Positions 25,092 to 33,444 of a stretch of 64,000 nt of DNA are shown piece after piece. Position 1 is the first letter of the stretch. Every line of letters begins with the position of its first letter. The stretch spans positions 4,191 to 68,190 of the forward strand of contig JOBE01000040.1 of NCBI GenBank assembly GCA_000717735.1. The letters run 5' to 3'. The notes beneath the pieces were generated by a model, which saw only the letters and a list, made by a program, of their open reading frames with translations, searched no databases and was not told the DNA's origin. The position numbers and the translations under genes are program-made. The DNA is from Streptomyces griseoluteus. Its GTDB lineage: Bacteria; Actinomycetota; Actinomycetes; Streptomycetales; Streptomycetaceae.

Positions 25092-25973
25092 TTGACTGAG
25101 CAGCTTCGACTGATGGCCGTGCACGCCCACCCCGACGACGAGTCGAGCAAGGGTGCGGCCACGATGGCCAAGTACGTGTCCGAGGGGGTGGACGTCATGG
25201 TGGTGACGTGCACGGGCGGCGAGCGCGGCTCGGTCCTCAACCCGCAGCTTCAGGGCGACCCCTACATCGAGGCGAACATCCACGAGGTGCGCCGCAAGGA
25301 GATGGACGAGGCCCGCGAGATCCTCGGCGTCTCCCAGGAGTGGCTGGGCTTCGTCGACTCGGGCCTGCCCGAGGGCGACCCGCTGCCGCCGCTCCCCGAG
25401 GGCTGCTTCGCCCTGGAGGACGTCGACACCGCCGCCGGTGCGCTGGTCCGCAAGATCCGCGCGTTCCGCCCGCAGGTCGTCACGACCTACGACGAGAACG
25501 GCGGGTACCCGCACCCCGACCACATCATGACCCACAAGATCACGATGGTGGCCTTCGACGGCGCGACCGACACCGAGAAGTACCCGGAGGCCGAGTTCGG
25601 CCCGGCCTGGGAGCCCCTGAAGCTCTACTACAACCAGGGCTTCAACCGTCCCCGCACCACCGCCCTGCACGAGGCGCTGCTGGCCCGCGGCCTGGAGTCC
25701 CCGTACGGCGAGTGGCTGGAGCGCTGGAGCGAGTTCGAGCGCAAGGAGCGGACGCTCACCACCTTCGTGCCCTGCGCCGACTTCTTCGAGATCCGCGACA
25801 AGGCCCTGATCGCCCACCGCACCCAGATCGACCCCGACGGCGGCTGGTTCCGGGTGCCGATGGAGATCCAGAAGGAGGTCTGGCCGACGGAGGAGTACGA
25901 GCTCAGCAAGTCGCTGGTCCCGACCTCCCTCCCCGAGGAAGATCTCTTCGCGGGCATCCGCGACAATGCCTGA
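25092..25973 (+). CDS. mca: Mycothiol S-conjugate amidase
   Basis: 293-aa zinc amidase that cleaves mycothiol-toxin conjugates so the mercapturate can be exported. AVHAHPDDESSKGA at the N-terminus has the His-Pro-Asp-Asp zinc motif, and NGGYPHPDHIMTH supplies further ligands. The whole length matches Mca rather than the shorter MshB deacetylase. The start is a TTG at 25092 (next residues TEQLRLMAVHAHP), with AGGA 7 nt upstream. It marks the organism as a mycothiol-using actinobacterium. A small membrane protein gene follows after 1 nt. Confidence 0.93.
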   Translation: MTEQLRLMAVHAHPDDESSKGAATMAKYVSEGVDVMVVTCTGGERGSVLNPQLQGDPYIEANIHEVRRKEMDEAREILGVSQEWLGFVDSGLPEGDPLPPLPEGCFALEDVDTAAGALVRKIRAFRPQVVTTYDENGGYPHPDHIMTHKITMVAFDGATDTEKYPEAEFGPAWEPLKLYYNQGFNRPRTTALHEALLARGLESPYGEWLERWSEFERKERTLTTFVPCADFFEIRDKALIAHRTQIDPDGGWFRVPMEIQKEVWPTEEYELSKSLVPTSLPEEDLFAGIRDNA

Positions 25974-25974
25974 C

Positions 25975-26202
25975 ATGAGCGCACACCTGGCACTGACCCA
26001 GCTTGTCCCCTTCGCCGCTGAAGAGCTGGACAAGAACAAGGTGACCCCCGGCGTCCTCGGCTTCGTCGTCTTCGCCGTCCTGGCCCTCGCGGTCTGGCAG
26101 CTGATGAAGTCGATGAACCGGCACATGGGCAAGGTCTCCTTCGAGGAGGCCCCGGACCCGGCGGCCGGGCAGGACACCCCGGCCGGCACCCCCGGAAAGT
26201 AG
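25975..26202 (+). CDS. Small membrane protein after mca
   Basis: 75-aa protein with one clear helix (VLGFVVFAVLALAVWQLM, residues about 27-44) and a short hydrophilic tail ending PAGTPGK. The ATG lies 1 nt after the mca stop; an alternative ATG at 25966 overlaps mca. It is probably translated together with mca. Function unknown. Confidence 0.75.
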   Translation: MSAHLALTQLVPFAAEELDKNKVTPGVLGFVVFAVLALAVWQLMKSMNRHMGKVSFEEAPDPAAGQDTPAGTPGK

Positions 26203-26208
26203 CGGAGG

Positions 26209-26256
26209 CGCCCTCCGTCCCGTACCTCTCCGACGGGTACGGGCCGGAGGGCGTTT
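26209..26256 (+). terminator. Terminator after mca operon
   Basis: CGCCCTCCG-T-CCCGTACC (26209-26226) pairs with GGTACGGG-C-CGGAGGGCG (26236-26253), followed by TTT. It lies 6 bp after the small membrane protein stop. Confidence 0.85.
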
Positions 26257-26327
26257 CCGTACGCCCGGCGTGAGCGCGCCGCGCGGGACACCGGCACAGC
26301 GGGAGACCGCTGCGGCAGGATGGGCCC

Positions 26328-28349
26328 ATGCCGAACCGACTGGCCCATGAGACCTCCCCGTACCTCCTTCAGCACGCCGACAACCCGGTCGACTGGTGGC
26401 CGTGGTCGGCCGAGGCCTTCGAGGAGGCCCGGCGCCGCGACGTCCCCGTACTGCTCAGCGTCGGGTACAGCTCCTGCCATTGGTGTCACGTCATGGCGCA
26501 CGAGTCCTTCGAGGACGACGCCACCGCGGCCCTGGTCAACGAGCACTTCGTCGCCGTCAAGGTCGACCGCGAGGAGCGCCCCGACGTCGACGCCGTCTAC
26601 ATGGAGGCCGTGCAGGCCGCCACCGGCCAGGGCGGCTGGCCGATGACCGTCTTCCTCACCCCGGACGCCGCCCCCTTCTACTTCGGTACGTACTTCCCGC
26701 CCGAGCCCCGCCACGGCATGCCGTCCTTCCCGGAGGTCCTGGAGGGCGTGAGGGGCGCCTGGGCCGACCGGCGGGACGAGGTCGGCGAGGTCGCCGAGCG
26801 CATCGTCAAGGACCTCTCGGGCCGCTCCCTCGCCTACGGCGGCGAAGGCGTCCCCGGTGAGGAGGACCTCGCGCAGGCCCTCCTCGGCCTCACCCGCGAG
26901 TACGACGCGACCCGCGGCGGCTTCGGCGGCGCCCCCAAGTTCCCGCCGTCGATGGCCCTGGAGTTCCTGCTCCGCCACCACGCTCGTACGGGCTCCGAGG
27001 GCGCCCTCCAGATGGCCGCCGACACCGGCGAGGCCATGGCCCGCGGCGGCATCTACGACCAGCTCGGCGGCGGTTTCGCCCGCTACGCCGTCGACCGCGC
27101 CTGGGTCGTGCCCCACTTCGAGAAGATGCTGTACGACAACGCCCTGCTGTGCCGGGTGTACGCCCACCTGTGGAAGGCCACGGGCAGCGACCTGGCCCGC
27201 CGGGTCGCCCTGGAGACCGCCGACTTCCTGGTCCGCGAGCTCCGCACCCCCGAGGGCGGCTTCGCCTCCGCGCTCGACGCGGACTCCGACGACGGCACGG
27301 GCAAGCACGTCGAGGGCGCCTTCTACGTCTGGACCCCCGAACAGCTCGCCGCGGTCCTGGGCGAGCAGGACGCCGCCCTCGCCGCCGCCCACTACGGCGT
27401 CACCGAGGACGGCACCTTCGAGCACGGCAGCTCCGTCCTCCAGCTCCCGCCGGAGGCGGGCCCGGCCGACGCCGACCGGATCGCCTCGATCCGCGCCCGG
27501 CTCCTCGCCGCCCGCGAGGAGCGCGAGCGCCCGGGGCGCGACGACAAGGTCGTCGCCGCCTGGAACGGCCTCGCCATCGCCGCCCTCGCCGAGACCGGCG
27601 CCCTCTTCGACCGCCCCGACCTCGTCGACCGCGCGACCGAGGCGGCCGACCTGCTCGTACGGGTCCACATGGACGAGTCCGCCCGGCTCACCCGTACCTC
27701 GAAGGACGGCCGGTCCGGCACCAACGCGGGAGTCCTCGAGGACTACGCCGACGTCGCCGAGGGCTTCCTCGCCCTCGCCGCCGTCACCGGCGAGGGCGCC
27801 TGGCTGGAGTTCGCCGGCTTCCTCCTGGACATCGTCCTCGACCGCTTCACCGCCGAGGGCGGGGCCCTGTACGACACGGCCCACGACGCCGAGGCACTGA
27901 TCCGCCGCCCGCAGGACCCCACGGACAACGCCACCCCGTCCGGCTGGACCGCCGCCGCCGGCGCGCTGCTCTCGTACGCAGCCCACACCGGCTCCGAGGC
28001 CCACCGGGCCGCCGCCGAAGGAGCCCTCGGCGTCGTCAAGGCCCTCGGCCCGCGCGCCCCCCGCTTCATCGGCTGGGGTCTCGCCGTCGCTGAGGCGCTC
28101 CTCGACGGGCCCCGGGAGATCGCCGTCGTGGGCGCCCCCGACGACGAGGCCTTCCAGGCGCTGCGGCGCACCGCGCTCCGGGCCACCGCCCCCGGTGCGG
28201 TGCTCGCCGTCGGAGCCCCCGGCGGCGAGGAGTTCCCGCTCCTGAAGGACCGGCCCCTGGTGGGCGGGTCACCGGCCGCGTACGTGTGCCGTCACTTCAC
28301 CTGTGACGCGCCGGTCACCGACCCGGACGAGCTGCGCCGGAAGCTCTGA
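26328..28349 (+). CDS. DUF255 thioredoxin-fold / six-hairpin protein (YyaL-like)
   Basis: 673-aa cytosolic protein. The N-terminal thioredoxin-like domain (residues 1-165) has [16 protein letters not shown] with a CxxC pair and [13 protein letters not shown]. The remainder is a six-hairpin glycosidase-like (alpha/alpha) domain, as in YyaL and the human SSP411 protein. The enzymatic activity of the family is unsettled. The ATG is preceded at 6 bp by CAGGAT, a plausible -10 box for a leaderless mRNA. Confidence 0.9.
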   Translation: MPNRLAHETSPYLLQHADNPVDWWPWSAEAFEEARRRDVPVLLSVGYSSCHWCHVMAHESFEDDATAALVNEHFVAVKVDREERPDVDAVYMEAVQAATGQGGWPMTVFLTPDAAPFYFGTYFPPEPRHGMPSFPEVLEGVRGAWADRRDEVGEVAERIVKDLSGRSLAYGGEGVPGEEDLAQALLGLTREYDATRGGFGGAPKFPPSMALEFLLRHHARTGSEGALQMAADTGEAMARGGIYDQLGGGFARYAVDRAWVVPHFEKMLYDNALLCRVYAHLWKATGSDLARRVALETADFLVRELRTPEGGFASALDADSDDGTGKHVEGAFYVWTPEQLAAVLGEQDAALAAAHYGVTEDGTFEHGSSVLQLPPEAGPADADRIASIRARLLAAREERERPGRDDKVVAAWNGLAIAALAETGALFDRPDLVDRATEAADLLVRVHMDESARLTRTSKDGRSGTNAGVLEDYADVAEGFLALAAVTGEGAWLEFAGFLLDIVLDRFTAEGGALYDTAHDAEALIRRPQDPTDNATPSGWTAAAGALLSYAAHTGSEAHRAAAEGALGVVKALGPRAPRFIGWGLAVAEALLDGPREIAVVGAPDDEAFQALRRTALRATAPGAVLAVGAPGGEEFPLLKDRPLVGGSPAAYVCRHFTCDAPVTDPDELRRKL

Positions 28350-28370
28350 GGCTTCCGGCGGAACGGGGAC

Positions 28371-28406
28371 GGCCCCGCAACCCCTCCGAGGAGGGGCGGC
28401 GGGGCC
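28371..28406. terminator. Nested bidirectional terminator
   Basis: GGCCCCGC (28371-28378) pairs with GCGGGGCC (28399-28406), and inside it CCCCTC (28381-28386) pairs with GAGGGG (28391-28396). Located between the convergent DUF255 and rodlin genes. Confidence 0.8.
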
Positions 28407-28429
28407 GCACCGTTGCCGAGCGTCGTCGC

Positions 28430-28837
28430 TCAGCTGTTGCCGGCGCCGTTGCCGGACAGCACGGGGATGTCGCTGAGGATGTGCGACAGCGGCTCGTCAC
28501 CCTTGGCCTGGGTGGAGTTCTCCGTGCACTGCTGGTTCTGCGGGGAGGACAGGACGTTGATGTCCTGGACCGCGATCGGGACCAGGCCGACGATCGAACC
28601 GGCGTTGACCTTGGCCGGCAGACCGATGCACGGCTTGTTCAGGGAGCCCTGGACGAGCGCGAACTGCGGGCTCATGTCGCCGTGCGTGGAGGAGTTGCCG
28701 AACTCCTGGTGCGCACCGTTGCCGGACAGCGAGGTGGTGCCACCGTCGTCGGCGATGGCGAGCGCCTGACCGGCACCCGCCGCCGTCGCGCCGAGGACCG
28801 ACGCAGCCACAGCAGCCGTAGCCAACAGCTTCTTCAT
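28430..28837 (-). CDS. Rodlin
   Basis: 135-aa secreted rodlin, a surface protein that organises chaplin fibrils into the rodlet layer on aerial hyphae and spores. A Sec signal ends at AGQALA. The mature part has the family blocks [36 protein letters not shown] and [15 protein letters not shown], and two Cys. It is one of three close paralogues here. A CGGAAC-N16-AGTTGA promoter (28913-28886) lies upstream. It has its own terminator, so it is probably monocistronic. Confidence 0.92.
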   Translation of the reverse strand: MKKLLATAAVAASVLGATAAGAGQALAIADDGGTTSLSGNGAHQEFGNSSTHGDMSPQFALVQGSLNKPCIGLPAKVNAGSIVGLVPIAVQDINVLSSPQNQQCTENSTQAKGDEPLSHILSDIPVLSGNGAGNS

Positions 28838-28885
28838 TGTTCAGGCCTTTCGGATACTGGCTCGCTGAGTGCCGAGCCGTGCTGA

Positions 28886-28913
28886 TCAACTGGTCAGAGG
28901 TGCGGAGGTTCCG
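28886..28913 (-). promoter_or_regulatory. Sigma-BldN-like promoter of rodlin 1
   Basis: On the minus strand, CGGAAC (28913-28908), a 16-bp spacer and AGTTGA (28891-28886). The sigma-BldN consensus as I recall it is CGTAAC-N16-CGTTGA, and each box matches 5 of 6. It lies about 50 bp upstream of the rodlin start. Confidence 0.55.
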
Positions 28914-28931
28914 CGATGTCCACCGGACGGA

Positions 28932-29975
28932 CTACGGGCAGATGAGCGAACCGCCCGGGTCGGGCCGGTAGGTGGCCACGGGGATCTCGCTGGGCGCCAC
29001 CTCGCCGGCCGCGGGCAGCGGGAGGTCCGCGCGCAGCCGCCCGAAGACCTTCGCGGCGCCCTCCTCGTCCCAGCCGACGGTGGACCCGACCCCCGCGATG
29101 TTCGGGTTGAAGCGGCGCACGGGCACGGTGGCGAACGTCGTACGCTCCGGGGGCAGGTTCCGGAGCCGCGCGGCGAGCGTGAGGAGTTCCGTCGCCGAGA
29201 TGCCCCGCTCGGCCGCGGCCGTCCCGCGCAGGGTCGCCGCGAGGGCCCCCAGCCGAGCGGGATCGTCGAGGACGCCGTCGCGGAGCCGTTCCAGGGTGTT
29301 CACCACGAACTTCTGCTGCTTCCGCATCCGGCCGAAGTCCATCTGCCCGTCGGCCCGACGGGACCGCACGTACTGCAGCGCCTCGCCGCCGCCGACCGGT
29401 TTGGTGCCCGGCGCCAGGTCGAGCCCGGTGACCGTGTCCTTGAGGGGCGCCTCCGTACAGATGGGGACCCCGCCTTCGAGCTGGTCCACGGTGTCCATGA
29501 ACCGCCGGAAGTCGATCTCCAGGTAGCGGTGGACGGGCAGTCCGGTCGTCGACTCGACGACCTCGACCGCGAAGGAGGAACCGCCCTCCGCCCAGGCTCC
29601 GTTGATCTTCGCCTGGTGAGCGGCGTGCAGCTTCCCGGTGCGCTGGTCGCGGTGCTGGTCGGGGAAGGTGGTGAGCGAGTCCCGGGGCAGGCTCACGACG
29701 TCGACCCGGTCGTTGTCCGCCGAGACGTGCACGAGCATCATCACGTCCGTGCAGTCGCACTCCTTCCCGCCGAGCCGGTAGCGCTCCTTCTCCTCCTCGG
29801 TGACACCCTTGCGGCTGTCGATGCCGACCACCAGGAGGTTCAGTCCCTGCTCCGGGGCGGGGAGTTCGGTGGGCGCGGCGGTGGCGAGCGCGCCGGGGGC
29901 GAGGGCGGCGAGGGCGGTGAGCGCCGCCGCGACGAGCAGCGGGCGTCGGGTCCGCCGGGGACGCGGGAATTTCAT
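28932..29975 (-). CDS. LytR-CpsA-Psr (LCP) family protein
   Basis: 347-aa exported protein of the family that transfers polyprenyl-linked glycopolymers onto peptidoglycan. The N-terminus is RRTRRPLL then a hydrophobic signal. Conserved family parts are LLVVGIDSR, DVMMLVHVSADNDRVDVVSLPRDS, INGAWAEGG and the Arg-rich VRSRRADGQMDFGRMRKQQ. It could attach the polysaccharide made by the operon at 35-45 kb, but that is inference. TACCGT lies 6 bp before the ATG, suggesting a leaderless mRNA. Confidence 0.88.
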   Translation of the reverse strand: MKFPRPRRTRRPLLVAAALTALAALAPGALATAAPTELPAPEQGLNLLVVGIDSRKGVTEEEKERYRLGGKECDCTDVMMLVHVSADNDRVDVVSLPRDSLTTFPDQHRDQRTGKLHAAHQAKINGAWAEGGSSFAVEVVESTTGLPVHRYLEIDFRRFMDTVDQLEGGVPICTEAPLKDTVTGLDLAPGTKPVGGGEALQYVRSRRADGQMDFGRMRKQQKFVVNTLERLRDGVLDDPARLGALAATLRGTAAAERGISATELLTLAARLRNLPPERTTFATVPVRRFNPNIAGVGSTVGWDEEGAAKVFGRLRADLPLPAAGEVAPSEIPVATYRPDPGGSLICP

Positions 29976-30093
29976 GCCCGCACGGTAATTCGACCGTCCT
30001 CGCACACAGGTACGCGACGCGACATGAACAGGACGAATCACTCTCCTGCGACGCCTGTGGAATGATGCGGGAATCGCAGCGGAAGGAGCGAAG

Positions 30094-30300
30094 ATGGCGC
30101 CGGATCCCGGGAAATGGGAACGGATGGCCTTCATTCCGAAGAGCCGATATGTGAGCGACCCGTCCCCGGCGGACCGGACACCTTTCCCGGTCTATTCCGC
30201 CCTCGTGGACCAGTGGGTCCAGGCGGGCCGGGCGGTGCCGGGGGTGCCGGACCGGGAGTGGGAACGCCTGATGGCGACGCCGGTCTGGCCGACGTGGTGA
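30094..30300 (+). CDS. Small hypothetical protein
   Basis: 68-aa protein, not recognised. No signal peptide or membrane helix; rich in Pro, Trp and Arg with WERMAFIPKSRYVSD near the start and a WPTW end. The start has a strong GGAAGGAG ribosome site 5 nt upstream, and a perfect terminator follows, both arguing for a real gene. It lies between the LCP and rodlin genes in the surface island. Confidence 0.6.
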   Translation: MAPDPGKWERMAFIPKSRYVSDPSPADRTPFPVYSALVDQWVQAGRAVPGVPDREWERLMATPVWPTW

Positions 30301-30323
30301 AGAGGGAACGCACGGCAGCGAAA

Positions 30324-30347
30324 GGGGCCGCCCCGGAGGGCGGCCCC
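30324..30347. terminator. Bidirectional terminator, perfect 10-bp stem
   Basis: GGGGCCGCCC (30324-30333) and GGGCGGCCCC (30338-30347) with a 4-base loop, between the convergent small ORF and the second rodlin. Confidence 0.85.
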
Positions 30348-30378
30348 TGACGTGTGAACGTCGCGCGAAGGCGGAACG

Positions 30379-30789
30379 TCAGTTGTTGCCGACGCCGTTG
30401 CCCGAGAGGACCGGGATGTCGTCCAGGATGTGCGAGAGCGGCTCGTCACCCTTGGCCTGGGTGGAGTTCTCGGTGCACTGCTGGTTCTGCGGGGAGGACA
30501 GCACATTGATGTCCTGGACGGCGATCGGGATCAGGCCGACGATCGAACCGGCGTTGAGCTTGGCCGGCAGGCCGACGCACGGCTTGTTCAGGGAGCCCTG
30601 GACCAGTGCGAACTGGGGGCTCATGTTGCCGTAGGTGGCGGAGTTTCCGTACTCCTGGTGAGCGTGGTTGCCGCTCAGGGAGGTGGTGCCGCCGTCGTTG
30701 GAGATGGCGAGCGCCGGGGAGGCCACGGCGGCGGAGGCGCCGACGATGGAGACGGCCGCGGCCGCGGTGGCCATAACCTTCTTGATCAC
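30379..30789 (-). CDS. Rodlin
   Basis: 136-aa secreted rodlin, very similar to the copy at 28.4 kb and to the divergent copy at 31.0 kb. The signal ends at SPALA. It contains [18 protein letters not shown] and the shared C-terminal half ending in [12 protein letters not shown]. The GTG start has AAGGGA 6 nt upstream. Promoter CGGAAC-N17-GGTTGA (30862-30834) lies in the 220-bp region shared with the divergent third rodlin. Confidence 0.92.
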   Translation of the reverse strand: MIKKVMATAAAAVSIVGASAAVASPALAISNDGGTTSLSGNHAHQEYGNSATYGNMSPQFALVQGSLNKPCVGLPAKLNAGSIVGLIPIAVQDINVLSSPQNQQCTENSTQAKGDEPLSHILDDIPVLSGNGVGNN

Positions 30790-30833
30790 AAGAGTTCCCT
30801 TCTAGAACCGGCTCCGTGCAGGGAGCGACCTGA

Positions 30834-30862
30834 TCAACCGGCATGCGGACCCGGGGGTTCCG
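30834..30862 (-). promoter_or_regulatory. Sigma-BldN-like promoter of rodlin 2
   Basis: Minus strand: CGGAAC (30862-30857), 17-bp spacer, GGTTGA (30839-30834). Both boxes are 5 of 6 to the remembered sigma-BldN consensus; the spacer is one base longer than at rodlin 1. Confidence 0.5.
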
Positions 30863-30931
30863 CTGTGTCACCCCCTTGGCGGAGCGCACTCGGCAGCGCG
30901 AAACGCGGTCCCAGTCGAACGGGTGAAGTGC

Positions 30932-30960
30932 CGGAACCCCGGGGGGACGTGCGCAGTTGA
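30932..30960 (+). promoter_or_regulatory. Sigma-BldN-like promoter of rodlin 3
   Basis: CGGAAC (30932-30937), 17-bp spacer, AGTTGA (30955-30960), 50 bp before the GTG of the third rodlin. It matches the rodlin 1 promoter in both boxes. Confidence 0.55.
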
Positions 30961-31009
30961 GCCCGTCGCATCAATCAGGTCGATTGGTGGGAACAGGAAC
31001 GGAATCACC

Positions 31010-31423
31010 GTGATCAAGAAGATTATGGCGGCTGCGGCTGTTACGGCCTCTGTTGTCGGCGCTTCTGCTGCGGCGGCCTCCCCGGCGCTTGCCATCGCCG
31101 ACGACGGCGGTACGACCTCGCTCAGCGGCAACGGCGCGCACCAGTCGTTCGGCAACTCGAAGACCAAGGGCGACATGAGCCCGCAGTTCTCTGCCGTCCA
31201 GGGTTCGCTGAACAAGCTGTGCCTCGGCGTCCCGGTCAAGGGCAACGTCGGCTCGGTCGTCGGCATCCTCGTCCCGGTCGCGGTCCAGGACATCAACGTC
31301 CTGTCCTCCCCGCAGAACCAGCAGTGCGCGGAGAACTCCACCCAGGCGAAGGGCGACGAGCCGCTGTCGCACATCCTGGAGGACATCCCGGTCCTCTCCG
31401 GGAACGGCGCCTACAACGGCTGA
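31010..31423 (+). CDS. Rodlin
   Basis: 137-aa secreted rodlin, divergent from the second copy. The signal ends at SPALA. The mature part keeps [18 protein letters not shown] and [19 protein letters not shown], with a few extra residues ([11 protein letters not shown]) in the middle. The GTG start gives the same VIKK N-terminus as rodlin 2. Strong own terminator at 31440. Three rodlins is one more than the RdlA/RdlB pair of S. coelicolor. Confidence 0.92.
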   Translation: MIKKIMAAAAVTASVVGASAAAASPALAIADDGGTTSLSGNGAHQSFGNSKTKGDMSPQFSAVQGSLNKLCLGVPVKGNVGSVVGILVPVAVQDINVLSSPQNQQCAENSTQAKGDEPLSHILEDIPVLSGNGAYNG

Positions 31424-31439
31424 TCCGCATCGCGCACGA

Positions 31440-31477
31440 CAGGGCCGGCGGGAACGTTCATGTTCCCGCCGGCCCTG
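31440..31477 (+). terminator. Perfect 16-bp stem terminator
   Basis: Bases 31440-31455 pair perfectly with 31462-31477 across a 6-base loop (CAGGGCCGGCGGGAAC arm), 16 bp after the rodlin 3 stop. Confidence 0.92.
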
Positions 31478-31602
31478 TTCTGTGCGGTCCGTGCGCGCAA
31501 TGGAGTGAAAAAGCGAATGTCGTGTCGGTCGCGGTTTCCTTTGTGCGGCACGTTCGTTGTCTTTTGTGCAATGTCTTCCGTCCCGGAAAGGATCCAGACG
31601 AA

Positions 31603-31836
31603 ATGAACTGTAAGAAGGCTGCGGCCGTCGTCGCCGGAATCATCATGGCCATGGGTGCGGCGTCGCCCGCCTTCGCGGACGCGGACGCCCACGGTGCGGC
31701 GATCGGCTCGCCGGGCGTCCTGTCCGGCAACGTGGTCCAGGTCCCGATCCACGTGCCGATCAACGTCTGCGGCAACAGCGTGAACGTGATCGCCCTGCTG
31801 AACCCGGCGGTCGGCAACACCTGCGTCAACGCCTGA
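31603..31836 (+). CDS. Short chaplin
   Basis: 77-aa secreted chaplin, a small amyloid-forming hydrophobic protein that coats aerial hyphae. Signal peptide residues 1-25 (ends AFA). One chaplin domain follows: SPGVLSGNVVQVPIHVPINVC, then GNSVNVIALLNPAVGNTC, with the two Cys separated by 17 residues. No sorting signal, so it belongs to the short, ChpD-H-like class that self-assembles at the surface. No clear sigma-BldN-type promoter was found. A strong terminator follows. Confidence 0.93.
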   Translation: MNCKKAAAVVAGIIMAMGAASPAFADADAHGAAIGSPGVLSGNVVQVPIHVPINVCGNSVNVIALLNPAVGNTCVNA

Positions 31837-31859
31837 CCCACGGCGACACGCGGACACAG

Positions 31860-31899
31860 GGGCCGGCCCCGGAGAGCATCCGCTCTCCGGGGCCGGCCC
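31860..31899. terminator. Perfect 17-bp stem terminator
   Basis: Bases 31860-31876 pair with 31883-31899 across a 6-base loop (GGGCCGGCCCCGGAGAG arm), 24 bp after the chaplin stop and just beyond the 3' end of the convergent pseudogene. Confidence 0.9.
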
Positions 31900-31903
31900 T
31901 CCG

Positions 31904-33283
31904 TCATGCCGCGACCGGCGCCTTCCCGCCCGTACGCGGCCGGTCCACCGAGCCGCCCCGGGCGTCCGACCGCAGCCGCCGCCGCACACCTCGCACGCGC
32001 CGCGCAGCGCGGGCGAGGGCATCCCGGCCCGGTCGAGGCTCGGGGTGAAGCCGGTGGCCGCGACGACGTGGTCGGTCTCCAGGACCGCCGCCCCGTCGGG
32101 ACCGGCCACCTCCAGCCGGAGCCGCTCGTCCCCCGTCACCGTCGCCGAGGCGATCCGCCGCCCCAGGCGGACGTCCCCGACCTCCGCGAACCGCTCCCGG
32201 AGCCACCAGGCGCCGGAGGGGCCGAGGGCCGAGTCGAAGATCCGCCGGCGGGTACCGGCCGGCAGGCGCCGGAAGACACCCGGGGTGTCGGCGTACAGCT
32301 TGTTCTTCCAGCCGCAGCCGAGTCCCGTGTGCGGGGCGCGCAGCGCGGGCCACAGGCCGCGGTCGAGGGCCGGGGGCAGGGTGTTCCGGTTCAGCCGGTC
32401 CGCGCGGGCGATGATCCGGACGGCGGCGGCGCCCCCTTCGGCGAGGAGCGCGGCCGTCGCCAGGGCGGCCTGGCCCGCCCCGACGACGGTGTCGTCCCGG
32501 CCGGCGAAGCGGTCGAGCGCGCCGTGGTGGCTGGAATGGCTGACGTACCGCCGGGGCAGCTCCCACAGCGGCCCGGGGACCTCAATGAAGGGCAGGACGC
32601 CGACCGCGAGCGCCACCGGCCGGGCGCGGATCGGGTTCGCCGTCCTCGGTGAGCAGCTCGAAGCCGTCGCCGGCGGGCGCGACCGAGGCGATGAGACGTT
32701 CGTCGAGGGCGGGGACGGCCTGCCGGGTGAACCAGTCGCCGTACGAGGCGAAGAAGTCGACCGGGAGCGGCACCCCGTGGGCGGCGCGGACGCCCCGCCT
32801 GGCGGCGTAGGCGTCGAGACCGTACGCCCCCCTGCGGGTCGGACAGGTGGGGCAGGCCCAGGACCGCGCAGGTCCGGCGAGCGCGGCCTTGCCGGCGTCC
32901 CGCAGCTGCTGCTCCTCGGTCTGCTCCGGCAGCAAGAGGCGCGGGGAGAGTCGGTCACGCCGGCGGGCCGGCGTGAGGGCGCTGACGTCGTCGAGCGAGA
33001 CCGGCAGTACGGGATGTGACGGGTCGTCGGTGGTCTCTCCGGCGATCCGGGTGAGGAGGGCGGCGAGTTCGGCGGAGGAATCCGTGCCGGGCCGGGCGCG
33101 GACCGAGCGGAGATGACGGGAGAGGGCGACCGGGCTCGTCGGCGATTCGACGACGGCGTGCACCTGGATTCCCGCCCGCCCGAGAGAGCGGTCGGCGCCG
33201 AGAGTGCCGTGATGGAAGGGGTTCCGGTCGAGCCGTACGAGGACGGTGGGTACGAGGGTGTCGAAACTCTGACGGCACGGCAC
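31904..33283 (-). pseudogene. Fused remnant: ATP-grasp N-terminus + FAD oxidoreductase
   Basis: The GTG at 33283 starts about 135 residues resembling the N-terminal domain of Streptomyces ATP-grasp ligases (VLVRLDRNPFHHGTLGADRS). It then runs without its catalytic domain into the middle of an FAD/NAD(P)-binding oxidoreductase (GLDAYAARRGVRAAHGVP..., LALAVGVLPFIEVPGPLW, VVGAGQAALATAALLAEGG). The oxidoreductase lacks its N-terminal FAD loop and changes frame at least twice: at a C6 run (32827-32832) and near 32625-32645. The C-terminus is also short. The two parents were probably neighbours joined by a deletion. No function expected. Confidence 0.75.
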
Positions 33284-33444
33284 GGCATGCCCTTCATCTC
33301 GGGTGGGTGCCCCAACTGGGCGATGAAATTCTCTAATGGACTACTGATCAGAGCGAGCCACCGTCCACGGTCGGCTCATTAGGAATACTTTCGGAGAATC
33401 GGATTGACGGATCATCAAAAGGCGTACGACGTGAAGGAGTGGCC

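Noticed and set aside
25029..28004. 991-codon open frame on the minus strand across mca and the DUF255 gene
   Set aside because: It is the antisense shadow of two well-identified genes; composition is Gly/Val/Glu repeats from GC-biased codons and no ribosome site or family resemblance exists.
31478..31602. Sigma-BldN-type promoter for chaplin 1
   Set aside because: Only a CGTTGT near 31553 is present, with no acceptable -35 box 15-18 bp upstream; not reported as a feature.
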